The notes under the pieces are model-generated. The model was not told the origin of the DNA. It searched no databases and worked only from the letters and a program-made list of their open reading frames with translations. The position numbers were made by a program, and so were the translations under genes. A DNA stretch of 9,879 nt, from assembly GCA_002438305.1 (NCBI GenBank), contig DJUI01000090.1, positions 937-10,815 of the forward strand, read 5' to 3'. Shown one piece after another: positions 1 through 5,637 of the stretch (positions are counted from its first letter, which is position 1; the number at the start of each line of letters is the position of its first letter). Origin of the DNA: Staphylococcaceae bacterium UBA6286. GTDB lineage: Bacteria; Bacillota; Bacilli; Staphylococcales; Staphylococcaceae.

Positions 1-1
1 G

Positions 2-556
2 ACGCAGTTCAAGCAGTCAAAGTATAACGGCCGTCAGCGCATTGTCATTGGTGGTGATGAAGTGGCAGGTGCACATCAATATCAAAATCAACTCATTGAC
101 TATATCAATCAGATCGCCAGACATAGCAAACAATCCGGCTATAAGCCGCAAATATGGAATGATAGTTTAACATCATCTGGACTCAACAAGCTGTATAAGG
201 AAGTATCGATCTTATACTGGGCTCAAAATGGCGGTAAGTCGAGTGGTTCAAACGTCACTGTCCAGGATATAACAAACAAAGGATTTAATGTTTATAATTA
301 CAATTCAATGTCACTTTATTTCATTCCTTCAATAAAATATAGCAGTGCGTCGATTAAAGAACAGTCGCGATATATTCAGAAGTATTACACACCTTATACG
401 TTCCATCAGAACAACCGTTTTTATGATGCAGTCACAACGACGCGGTCGTCGGGTTCTGCTTTATCGTTCTGGGGTGGCAGCGCAAAAGGGATGACTCAAA
501 AGCAGTTACTGGCCCAAGAGCTTCCTTTGATTAAAGTGTTTTTATCGTCAAAGTAG
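2..556 (+). CDS. Glycoside hydrolase family 20 protein (beta-N-acetylhexosaminidase / dispersin B type), C-terminal part
   Basis: The reading frame is open from the window's left edge to the TAA at 554-556, so the true start lies outside; 184 residues are visible. The segment IVIGGDEVAG (about residues 14-23) carries the Asp-Glu pair that in GH20 enzymes polarises the substrate acetamido group (Asp) and acts as the general acid (Glu). Downstream, ILYWAQNG and LSFWGG supply aromatic residues of the kind that line the GH20 sugar pocket near the barrel end. Family members remove terminal N-acetylhexosamines, and the dispersin B group cuts the biofilm polymer poly-N-acetylglucosamine. Which substrate applies cannot be told from this fragment. 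The protein ends just after the last barrel strand, with no wall anchor or binding module at the C-terminus. No clear terminator follows. Family is confident; substrate is inference. Confidence 0.85.
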   Translation, partial: TQFKQSKYNGRQRIVIGGDEVAGAHQYQNQLIDYINQIARHSKQSGYKPQIWNDSLTSSGLNKLYKEVSILYWAQNGGKSSGSNVTVQDITNKGFNVYNYNSMSLYFIPSIKYSSASIKEQSRYIQKYYTPYTFHQNNRFYDAVTTTRSSGSALSFWGGSAKGMTQKQLLAQELPLIKVFLSSK

Positions 557-636
557 TCTCTTTTCCCACAAGACCGGTGACATGAAGAGTATATACCCGT
601 CTGCCCCAAAACTGTCACTTCTTGCATCAATCAATA

Positions 637-661
637 GTGTAGAGATGTAAGATACGGGTAT
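637..661 (+). promoter_or_regulatory. Candidate SigmaB promoter for the SDR gene
   Basis: GTGTAG (637-642), a 13-base spacer and GGGTAT (656-661) resemble the staphylococcal SigmaB consensus GTTTWW-N12-15-GGGWAW; the -10 matches fully and the -35 at four of six positions. Transcription would begin near 668, giving a leader of about 28 bases before the ATG at 696. No better SigmaA promoter is obvious in 557-695. The GGGTAT also lies in a 9-bp inverted repeat (592-600 with 654-662), which may be chance. Confidence 0.45.
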
Positions 662-695
662 AGGTAGTTATATCTATTCATAGGAGACGATAATA

Positions 696-2141
696 ATGGG
701 CAAAATATTATTAACTGGCGCATCCGGCTATATCGGAGGAAACTTACTCAAAGAACTTAAAAAAGAGCATCACATTGTTGCGGCATCACGTAGTATTAAA
801 AATAAAGAGAACGAAGAGCATGTCGAATGGAAGAAAGTCGATTTGTTCTCACTCAAAGATGTAGAAGACGCCATGGAAGGTATCGATACAGCCATCTACC
901 TCGTCCATTCGATGATGCCGTCTGCTAAACTCACACAGGCGTCATTCATCGATATGGATGCCATTCTTGCTGATAATTTCGGTCGTGCAGCAAAAACCAA
1001 AGGAGTTAAGCATATTATCTTTATGAGTGGTATTATGCCGCCGAATGAAGATGAAGATGACTTATCTGATCATTTGAAGAGTCGTAAAGAATGTGAGAAG
1101 ATCTTAGGATTCTACGGTGTTCCAGTGTCTACTTTGAGAGCAGGATTGATTATCGGGCCGAAAGGGTCATCATTCCCGATTCTTAAAAAATTGACTGAAC
1201 GACTGCCCGCATTAGTATTACCATCATGGGCCCATAGTCAAACAGCCCCTGTTGCACTTGACGATGTCGTACAAGGGCTGACTAAGCTCGTGGATCGTAG
1301 GCCAGACCACAACGAAGTGATTGATATTAGTCATGAAGTGACGACCTACAAAGGAATGTTCAAAGAAACAGCTGAAGTGATGGATAAAAAGCTGCCGATG
1401 ATGGATCTGCCGATTATTCCGGTCTGGTTATCAAAGCTATGGGTCAGATTAATTGCCGGTGAATCGAAAGAACTGGTTTATCCGCTTCTTGATAGCCTTG
1501 TGCATGACATGGTTCCGAGCAAGGAAAACTATGTAGAAGGGATTTCCAATGCGCAGACATCAACAAAAGAAAGTATTCGAAAAGCATTGAACGAAGACCA
1601 GGACAGTAAGAAGAATAAGAAGCAATCACAATCCATTGCAGAACAACTGAAGAAGAGTGATGTCAAATCAGTGCAGCGCATTATGATTCCATCGAGCTGG
1701 ACGATTGAACAAACAGCCAACTACTATGCTAACTGGTTGTCACGTATCGGACACTCATTCATTAATACAGCGATTGAAAATAACAAATTGATGATCAGTC
1801 TCCCGATATTTAAAGATCCGATATTGATTCTCGAAAAATCGACGGATCGCTCAGATGACAATCGCGTGCTCTTCTTTATTAGAGGCGGTAAGTTTGCCAA
1901 ATCAGTAGAAGGTGGACAAGCAAGACTGGAGTTCAGACGGGTACTGGATACCAATGAATGTTTAATTGCAATTCATGAATATGAACCGACATTACCGTGG
2001 TTCTTATACACGGTCACACAGGCAAGAATTCATTTGATTGTCATGACATTGTTTGGTTACGAGACAAAGCTGCTCGCTAAAACATTGGATTCCAAATATT
2101 TGGTCGACCGAACAGAAAAAATCGTCAATCGCCAGTCATAA
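696..2141 (+). CDS. YbjT-like NAD(P)-binding SDR/NmrA-type protein with C-terminal DUF2867-like domain
   Basis: This 481-residue protein opens with a Rossmann nucleotide-binding loop, GASGYIG at residues 8-14, preceded by the beta strand KILLT. The usual SDR catalytic YxxxK is replaced by HLKSR (126-130), as expected of an atypical NmrA-like SDR. A second module of about 150 residues fills the C-terminus after a Lys/Gln/Ser-rich linker near 300-320. This two-part plan and length match E. coli YbjT (476 residues, NmrA plus DUF2867). The reaction is unknown; such proteins are usually called NAD(P)H-binding oxidoreductases or sensors. AGGAGA at 682-687 sits 8 bases before ATG and fixes the start. 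The gene stands alone, with a possible SigmaB promoter upstream and a strong terminator downstream. Family is confident; the DUF2867 label rests on recollection of architecture. Confidence 0.82.
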   Translation: MGKILLTGASGYIGGNLLKELKKEHHIVAASRSIKNKENEEHVEWKKVDLFSLKDVEDAMEGIDTAIYLVHSMMPSAKLTQASFIDMDAILADNFGRAAKTKGVKHIIFMSGIMPPNEDEDDLSDHLKSRKECEKILGFYGVPVSTLRAGLIIGPKGSSFPILKKLTERLPALVLPSWAHSQTAPVALDDVVQGLTKLVDRRPDHNEVIDISHEVTTYKGMFKETAEVMDKKLPMMDLPIIPVWLSKLWVRLIAGESKELVYPLLDSLVHDMVPSKENYVEGISNAQTSTKESIRKALNEDQDSKKNKKQSQSIAEQLKKSDVKSVQRIMIPSSWTIEQTANYYANWLSRIGHSFINTAIENNKLMISLPIFKDPILILEKSTDRSDDNRVLFFIRGGKFAKSVEGGQARLEFRRVLDTNECLIAIHEYEPTLPWFLYTVTQARIHLIVMTLFGYETKLLAKTLDSKYLVDRTEKIVNRQS

Positions 2142-2152
2142 AATAGCATATC

Positions 2153-2188
2153 AATAGACCACCGGGAACATCCCGGTGGTCTATTTTT
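2153..2188 (+). terminator. Rho-independent terminator of the SDR gene
   Basis: A perfect 15-bp stem (2153-2167 with 2171-2185) with the 3-base loop ACA is followed by a T run (2184-2188). It ends the SDR transcript 12 bases after the stop codon and separates it from the convergent DUF4385 gene. The opposite side lacks a good T run, so termination in the other direction is doubtful. Confidence 0.93.
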
Positions 2189-2205
2189 AATGGAGCGGCA
2201 AGAGA

Positions 2206-2655
2206 TTATTTTTTATAGTGATCATTGTGTTCTTTTTTCATCTGTTGATAGATGTCATCTGCTCGAATCCGGTCCCAGTATTCTTTGAAGATAACAGCAG
2301 ACTGCCGCTTGATATCATCATCTTCGTTTGGAAGAACTTTTTTATCTTCGTCGTATTTTCGGCCGGAGCGGTGATGCGCATAACGCATCGCTCGTGTGTA
2401 TCCCATCTGGATGAATTTTCTAGCCATATCCATACCGACAAAATCTCCGTCTTTTTTGTAGGCTTCGTATAATTCGTAAATTTTAGCGCTGGATTCTTTG
2501 GCAATCTCCGGTGTTTTGAAGCGCCAATATGGTAGTATTTCACTTTTGTATGGTTCGACTAGAAGGACGCCCTGCTCTCCGCGGCCGACTTCATATAATT
2601 CCGGGTGCTTCCGAAAATCTATCGTTCTGAAATCCTGTTCATAATTAAAAGCCAT
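2206..2655 (-). CDS. DUF4385 family protein
   Basis: This 149-residue soluble protein begins MAFNYEQDFRTIDFRKHPELY and contains GRGEQGVLLVEPYKSEILP and YWRFKTPEIA, sequences I recognise as typical of DUF4385. Family function is unknown. The second half has many charged residues and Tyr/Trp (GYTRAMRYAHHRSGRKYD, then a Lys/Asp-rich tail), which could suit nucleic acid or protein contacts, but that is guesswork. The frame stays open upstream to 2763, but the ATG at 2655 is preferred: GAGGAGGA lies 5 bases before it, the family start MAF(N/D)Y matches, and the extra 36 residues would run through the intergenic AT-rich region. It is divergent from the first NlpC/P60 gene across 188 bases. I found no convincing promoter of its own. 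Confidence 0.82.
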   Translation of the reverse strand: MAFNYEQDFRTIDFRKHPELYEVGRGEQGVLLVEPYKSEILPYWRFKTPEIAKESSAKIYELYEAYKKDGDFVGMDMARKFIQMGYTRAMRYAHHRSGRKYDEDKKVLPNEDDDIKRQSAVIFKEYWDRIRADDIYQQMKKEHNDHYKK

Positions 2656-2727
2656 AACACTCCTCCTCAATAATACGGTTAATTTTCTAAACATTTGTAA
2701 TATAACAGCATATTTTATATCACTTAT

Positions 2728-2744
2728 GTAACAACTGCGTGACA
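2728..2744 (-). promoter_or_regulatory. Candidate WalR binding site upstream of the first NlpC/P60 gene
   Basis: Read on the minus strand this is TGTCAC-N5-TGTTAC, against the WalR (YycF) consensus TGTWAH-N5-TGTWAH; 11 of 12 defined positions fit. It ends exactly 26 bp before the extended -10 box at 2771, so it would cover about -55 to -39, a normal place for an activator. The paralogue downstream has an equivalent site at identical spacing (3511-3527). Confidence 0.55.
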
Positions 2745-2756
2745 ATGTCTTTTGAC

Positions 2757-2778
2757 TCATCATTGCATGCTATGATGA
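2757..2778. repeat. 22-bp near-perfect palindrome overlapping the -10 box
   Basis: The arms TCATCAT (2757-2763) and ATGATGA (2772-2778) flank TGCATGCT, whose core GCATGC is itself palindromic. Ten of eleven base pairs match; only one T/T pair fails. It covers the whole predicted -10 region, so it could be a repressor operator. The second hydrolase gene lacks it. Confidence 0.4.
2768..2776 (+). promoter_or_regulatory. Extended -10 promoter of the first NlpC/P60 gene
   Basis: TGCTATGAT is an extended -10 box (TGn plus TATGAT at 2771-2776). The region 17 bp upstream (TCTTTT) is a poor -35, which fits an activator-dependent promoter with the WalR-like site next to it. A start near 2783 gives a leader of about 60 bases. 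Confidence 0.65.
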
Positions 2779-2843
2779 ACTCAACTAAAGAAGAGAGCTG
2801 ACAACGCCCATTGATTAAAAAACTTCGGAGGATGATTTATAAT

Positions 2844-3299
2844 ATGAAGAAAACATTATTAGCATTGACGACAGCAGCTTTATTAACAACTGGAATTGCA
2901 CTGCCTGCAGAGCAGGCTGATGCAGCAGCTAAAAAGAAAACCGTCAAATATAAAAAATCAACAAACAATGTAGGTGCCGTTGCAAGAAGCATTGCAGCAA
3001 ACCGTGTCTATCGTTATGGTGCGAACAACAGCTATGCAGTAGATTGTTCGGCATTTGCTCAGCAAGTCATGCGTGCTGTCGGCAAAAATGTACCAAGAAC
3101 GACACATGCTCAGATGAGAGCAGGTAAACGTGTCTATAGTCCGAAAGCTGGAGATCTAGTATTTTTCAACGGTGGATCACATGTCGGCGTCTATATTGGT
3201 AATGGTCAGATGGTGGATGCACTGAATCCTCGTGATGGTGTAAAACAACGTTCTATTTACTATATTTATGGTACAATCACTGGATTTTATAGATATTAA
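2844..3299 (+). CDS. Secreted NlpC/P60 (C40) peptidoglycan hydrolase, strongly basic paralogue
   Basis: The 151-residue precursor has a Sec signal peptide (MKK, hydrophobic core, ADA-AA cleavage near residue 27). A short Lys-rich spacer follows (6 Lys in residues 30-38), then a single NlpC/P60 domain at about 41-151. The nucleophile is Cys68 in DCSAFAQQV and the base is His113 in GGSHVGVYIGNG. The third position, normally His or Asn, is Asp125 (MVDALN). Such enzymes cut peptide stems or cross-bridges of peptidoglycan outside the cell. The catalytic domain has 14 Lys/Arg against 4 Asp/Glu, so the mature protein should bind anionic wall polymers. No wall-binding repeats are present. I chose ATG 2844 because the signal peptide begins there and GGAGG lies at 2827-2831; an in-frame start at 2811 would add 11 residues and lacks a matching site. 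It has its own promoter and terminator. Confidence 0.9.
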   Translation: MKKTLLALTTAALLTTGIALPAEQADAAAKKKTVKYKKSTNNVGAVARSIAANRVYRYGANNSYAVDCSAFAQQVMRAVGKNVPRTTHAQMRAGKRVYSPKAGDLVFFNGGSHVGVYIGNGQMVDALNPRDGVKQRSIYYIYGTITGFYRY

Positions 3300-3307
3300 T
3301 ATGAAGC

Positions 3308-3334
3308 ATCCCTTCGCTTAGGCGAAGGGATTTT
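3308..3334 (+). terminator. Rho-independent terminator of the first NlpC/P60 gene
   Basis: A 9-bp GC-rich stem (TCCCTTCGC at 3309-3317 with GCGAAGGGA at 3322-3330), extended by one A-T pair, has loop TTAG and a short run of four T. It begins 9 bases after the stop codon, so the two hydrolase genes are transcribed separately. Confidence 0.88.
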
Positions 3335-3376
3335 GCGTAGTCATATAATATTTCAAGATATTGCAGTTAAAAATAG

Positions 3377-3487
3377 CGATGTAATAATTTAACCATTTAA
3401 TGTCATTTAAATGGTTAAATTTAGAATATAACTGTTGTCAGCACGGCTTTCAAGAGATAAAAGTGTAAAATGTTCTTTATTACATCG
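3377..3487. repeat. 111-bp segment bounded by 11-bp inverted repeats with an inner 15-bp inverted repeat
   Basis: The ends are exact inverted copies: CGATGTAATAA (3377-3387) and TTATTACATCG (3477-3487). Inside, AATTTAACCATTTAA (3386-3400) pairs perfectly with 3407-3421 across the 6-base loop TGTCAT. The segment is AT-rich and has no reading frame. TA dinucleotides lie just outside, at 3374-3375 (one base off the repeat) and 3488-3489. It could be a small insertion remnant (MITE-like), a structured RNA or a regulatory site. I cannot decide between them. Confidence 0.5.
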
Positions 3488-3510
3488 TACCCCTCATTAT
3501 TTTCAATGCC

Positions 3511-3527
3511 GTGACAAATCGATAACA
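3511..3527 (-). promoter_or_regulatory. Candidate WalR binding site upstream of the second NlpC/P60 gene
   Basis: On the minus strand this reads TGTTAT-N5-TGTCAC, matching 11 of 12 positions of TGTWAH-N5-TGTWAH. It ends 26 bp before the TATGAT at 3554, exactly as at the upstream paralogue. Flanking and spacer bases differ between the two, so the shared hexamers are unlikely to be just unchanged duplicated DNA. Confidence 0.58.
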
Positions 3528-3550
3528 TCAATCACTATTACTTTTTTGTG

Positions 3551-3559
3551 TGGTATGAT
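3551..3559 (+). promoter_or_regulatory. Extended -10 promoter of the second NlpC/P60 gene
   Basis: TGGTATGAT is an extended -10 (TATGAT at 3554-3559), the same class as at the first hydrolase gene, again without a recognisable -35. Transcription would start near 3566 and give a leader of about 74 bases. Confidence 0.65.
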
Positions 3560-3639
3560 TCATTTTGTCTTAGAGAAACAGATACGACAGCAAATATTAT
3601 AAAAATTGATACAAAACATATATTGGAGGATTTTTTTCT

Positions 3640-4329
3640 ATGAAAAAGACAGTAATCGCCTTAACAACATTAGCAAGCTTATCAACTCTTGGAGCAAACA
3701 ACGCTGACGCAGCAGCACACGGTAGAGACGACGCTGCAAGCAATGTCACTTACACTTCTAACGCATCAACTAACAATTACAGCTACAGCTATTCTTATTC
3801 TTATGACTATACAACAAACACTACAACAAACTATACATCTAATACGACAGCAGCAAGCTATGCATCTAACACTACAGCAGAAGCAGCAGCTCCAGTAGTA
3901 CGTACAGTGTCAACTTCAGCTGATGCATCAGTAAGATCATTCAGCCAGGAAACAGTAGCTAAAAAACCAGCTGCATCAACAACAAACGTTAACAACAATG
4001 TAGCTGCCCTTGCAAACAGCATGGCTGCATCACGTTCATACGTATACGGTTCTAACAGTGCTTCAGCAGTAGACTGCTCAGCATTTGCACAACAAGTATT
4101 AGCAGCACTTGGTAAATCAGTACCTCGTACAACTTACGCTCAAATGGCTGCAGGCACACCAGTATCAACTCCACAACCAGGAGACTTAGTATTCTTCAAC
4201 GGTGGATCACACGTCGGCGTATACATCGGTAACGGTCAAATGGTTGACGCATTGAATCCAGCTGCAGGCGTTGGACAACGTGCAGTATCATATATCAGCG
4301 GATCAGTCACAGGTTACTACAGATACTAA
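3640..4329 (+). CDS. Secreted NlpC/P60 (C40) peptidoglycan hydrolase with Ser/Thr/Asn/Tyr-rich linker
   Basis: This 229-residue precursor has a signal peptide (MKKTVIALTT..., cleavage near ADA-AA, residues 22-26). A low-complexity linker spans about residues 27-118, starting with a Tyr-Ser alternation at 47-57, then Thr/Asn/Ser/Ala-rich sequence. The NlpC/P60 domain is at 119-229. Catalytic residues are Cys146 (DCSAF) and His191 (GGSHVGVYIG), with Asp203 at the third position. The domain is about 70% identical, without gaps, to the upstream paralogue (78 of 111 by hand) but has only 5 Lys/Arg against 14. The linker resembles that of SsaA-type staphylococcal wall proteins and probably lets the enzyme reach through the wall. 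Codon choice looks restricted (ACA/ACT, GCA, AAC, GGT), suggesting strong expression. ATG 3640 follows GGAGG at 3625-3629. The role should be cutting peptidoglycan stem peptides during growth or division; the exact bond is unknown. Confidence 0.91.
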   Translation: MKKTVIALTTLASLSTLGANNADAAAHGRDDAASNVTYTSNASTNNYSYSYSYSYDYTTNTTTNYTSNTTAASYASNTTAEAAAPVVRTVSTSADASVRSFSQETVAKKPAASTTNVNNNVAALANSMAASRSYVYGSNSASAVDCSAFAQQVLAALGKSVPRTTYAQMAAGTPVSTPQPGDLVFFNGGSHVGVYIGNGQMVDALNPAAGVGQRAVSYISGSVTGYYRY

Positions 4330-4340
4330 TAAGGATAAGG

Positions 4341-4369
4341 CCGGACAGCACATGCTGTCCGGTTTTTTT
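4341..4369 (+). terminator. Rho-independent terminator of the second NlpC/P60 gene
   Basis: CCGGACAGC (4341-4349) pairs with GCTGTCCGG (4354-4362) around a 4-base loop, followed by seven T (4363-4369). It touches the last codons of the convergent DJ-1/PfpI gene, whose stop codon is at 4368-4370. Confidence 0.93.
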
Positions 4370-5051
4370 ATTGCTGCAGTGCAGTGGCTAATTGTTCGCC
4401 GACTTTCTTTGCTGATGGCGGATTCTGTCCAGTGATGACACGACCATCGACACGAACGTGTGATTTCATAGGGCGTTTTGATTTATATTTAGCACCGCAT
4501 TCAGATAAGGCATCCTGTGCTAAGTATGGCATCTGTTTTTTCGTTCCATTCAATCGTTCTTCCATCGTACTGAAACCTGTCACTTTTTTGCCTTCAATGA
4601 TGCGTCTGCCGCTTGATGGGTCAACGAGATTCACTAAACCTACGACGCCGTGGCATACACCTGTGACGTAGCCGCCATTCGCGTAGATGGATTCCGCAAG
4701 CTGTTTCAGTTCATTGTTATTCTTGAAATCCCACATCGCTCCGTGACCACCTACATAATAGATGGCAGCGTAGTCGGCTGGGTTGACGTCTGTCGGCTTC
4801 AATGTGTCGGCCAGTGCACGCTGCTTGAATGTATCGTTGTGATACCACTTCCAGTCTGTGTCATCAGCAGCTTTTAAACTAGCTGGATCAATCGGGACAT
4901 AGCCCCCTTTCGGGCTGACATAATCGACTTCATGTCCTGCCTTTGTCACCGCTTCAACAAAGTGGGTCACTTCTCCAAGCCAGACACCGGTTGCACGGTC
5001 AGCTGTGTCATATTTTTCAACGTTCGTTGAAACTACTAATATTTTAGCCAT
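4368..5051 (-). CDS. DJ-1/PfpI family protein (class I glutamine amidotransferase-like, Hsp31 type)
   Basis: This 227-residue protein has the nucleophile elbow GVCHGV (Cys133, His134) after strand GGYVT. It also has the conserved acidic residue Glu27 in GVWLGEV that tunes the cysteine in the DJ-1 superfamily. The motif YYVGGHGAMWD (98-108) is typical of the Hsp31/YDR533C-like branch, which includes glutathione-independent glyoxalase III and proposed protein or nucleotide deglycases. A likely third triad residue is Glu164 or Glu165. The role is therefore probably defence against methylglyoxal or other carbonyl stress in the cytoplasm. The frame is open to 5066, but ATG 5051 is preferred because AGGAGG (5058-5063) lies 6 bases before it, and a start at 5066 would overlap that site. 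It is divergent from the elaA-like gene and has a possible SigmaB promoter. Exact substrate is unknown. Confidence 0.88.
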   Translation of the reverse strand: MAKILVVSTNVEKYDTADRATGVWLGEVTHFVEAVTKAGHEVDYVSPKGGYVPIDPASLKAADDTDWKWYHNDTFKQRALADTLKPTDVNPADYAAIYYVGGHGAMWDFKNNNELKQLAESIYANGGYVTGVCHGVVGLVNLVDPSSGRRIIEGKKVTGFSTMEERLNGTKKQMPYLAQDALSECGAKYKSKRPMKSHVRVDGRVITGQNPPSAKKVGEQLATALQQ

Positions 5052-5085
5052 ACGGATCCTCCTCAAAAAATAAGTTAATTATTAT

Positions 5086-5110
5086 TTACCCAGACTTTTA
5101 GAATTTATTC
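5086..5110 (-). promoter_or_regulatory. Candidate SigmaB promoter for the DJ-1/PfpI gene
   Basis: On the minus strand GAATAA (5110-5105), a 13-base spacer and GGGTAA (5091-5086) approximate the SigmaB consensus: full -10 match, four of six in the -35. The start would fall near 5078, giving a leader of about 27 bases, close to that predicted for the SDR gene at 696. Confidence 0.4.
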
Positions 5111-5134
5111 TTAAAATTAAGGTAACGCTATAAT
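5105..5134 (+). promoter_or_regulatory. Probable SigmaA promoter for the elaA-ogt-DUF418 run
   Basis: A consensus -10 TATAAT lies at 5129-5134. The best -35 at suitable distance is TTATTC (5105-5110, 18-bp spacer), which is weak. Transcription would start near 5141, about 34 bases before the ATG at 5175. Confidence 0.5.
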
Positions 5135-5162
5135 GAATATAGTAGAATGAAGAAAACTACTT

Positions 5163-5171
5163 GAGGTGATC
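5163..5171 (+). promoter_or_regulatory. Long ribosome binding site fixing the elaA-like start
   Basis: GAGGTGATC matches nine consecutive bases of the 16S 3' tail complement. The GTG at 5166 lies inside it and cannot be the start, so the ATG at 5175, eight bases after GAGG, is used. Confidence 0.8.
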
Positions 5172-5174
5172 GAG

Positions 5175-5624
5175 ATGTGGAAGTATCAAACTTTTGAACA
5201 GTTGTCGACATTAGAACTGTTCAAAATTTACAAATTGCGCGTAGATACATTTGTTGTCGAACAGCAGTGCGCCTATCCTGAAATAGACGACAAAGACCTC
5301 CGTGCTGTTCACATATATGACTGGGAAGATGGTGAAGTACTGAGTTATGCCAGATTGATTATGGATGAACCGCTGCACATCGGCAGAGTCATCGTAGCAG
5401 AAAGTGGGCGTGGTGCTGGTGCAGGGCGGGCACTGATGAATGAAGTGATGAACTATATCAAGACTCATCATGCACATACGCCAGTCCATTTGCAGGGACA
5501 GGCGCACTTACATGATTTTTATGCTTCATTCGGATTCAAAGCAGTATCAGACGTGTATCTTGAAGATATGATTCCACACATCGACATGGAGCGGCCAGCA
5601 TTTAAAGCATCCAATCAATTTTAA
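5175..5624 (+). CDS. elaA: ElaA-like GNAT family N-acetyltransferase
   Basis: The 149-residue protein matches E. coli ElaA throughout. It has LYxLRxxxFVVEQ-type motif LRVDTFVVEQQCAYPEID (21-38), the strand HIGRVIVAE (68-76), the acetyl-CoA pyrophosphate loop RGAGAG (79-84), QAHLHDFYASFGF (109-121) and the ending YLEDMIPHIDMER (128-140). GNAT enzymes move an acetyl group from acetyl-CoA to an amine; ElaA's substrate is not established. It leads a compact run with ogt 13 bases downstream and then the DUF418 gene, so the three are probably co-transcribed. Nothing in the sequence shows a functional link beyond that. Family assignment is strong; physiological role is open. Confidence 0.9.
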   Translation: MWKYQTFEQLSTLELFKIYKLRVDTFVVEQQCAYPEIDDKDLRAVHIYDWEDGEVLSYARLIMDEPLHIGRVIVAESGRGAGAGRALMNEVMNYIKTHHAHTPVHLQGQAHLHDFYASFGFKAVSDVYLEDMIPHIDMERPAFKASNQF

Positions 5625-5637
5625 GGGAGATGGCTTA

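Larger units (their letters stand above)
3335..3639 (+). other. 305-base intergenic region between the two hydrolase genes
   Basis: It holds, in order, the nested inverted repeats (3377-3487), the WalR-like site (3511-3527), the extended -10 (3551-3559) and an AT-rich leader of about 74 bases with GGAGG at 3625-3629, ten bases before the ATG. I see no small gene with a credible ribosome binding site. Confidence 0.7.

Noticed and set aside
592..662. 9-bp inverted repeat TATACCCGT / ACGGGTATA upstream of the SDR gene as a riboswitch stem
   Set aside because: The arms are 53 bases apart with no further structure or known riboswitch motif; the right arm is better explained as a SigmaB-like -10.
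2218..2543. Frames on both strands overlapping the DUF4385 gene
   Set aside because: They lack ribosome binding sites and recognisable protein features; they are out-of-frame readings.
2752..2757. TTGACT as the -35 of the first NlpC/P60 promoter
   Set aside because: Only 13 bp separate it from TATGAT, too short for SigmaA; the extended -10 with an activator site is a better reading.
2656..2763. N-terminal extension of the DUF4385 protein to a start at 2763
   Set aside because: It would add 36 residues without family resemblance, while ATG 2655 has a strong ribosome binding site and the expected N-terminus.
3689..3898. Overlapping 69-residue frame within the second hydrolase gene
   Set aside because: Its Thr/Gln/Leu repeats are a frame-shifted reading of the low-complexity linker, with no ribosome binding site.
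5098..5114. PerR/Fur-like inverted repeat (AGAAT-TT-ATTCT) between the divergent DJ-1/PfpI and elaA genes
   Set aside because: The spacing between half sites is one base longer than in a PerR box (TTATAATNATTATAA) and the outer bases do not pair, so the match is weak in an AT-rich region.
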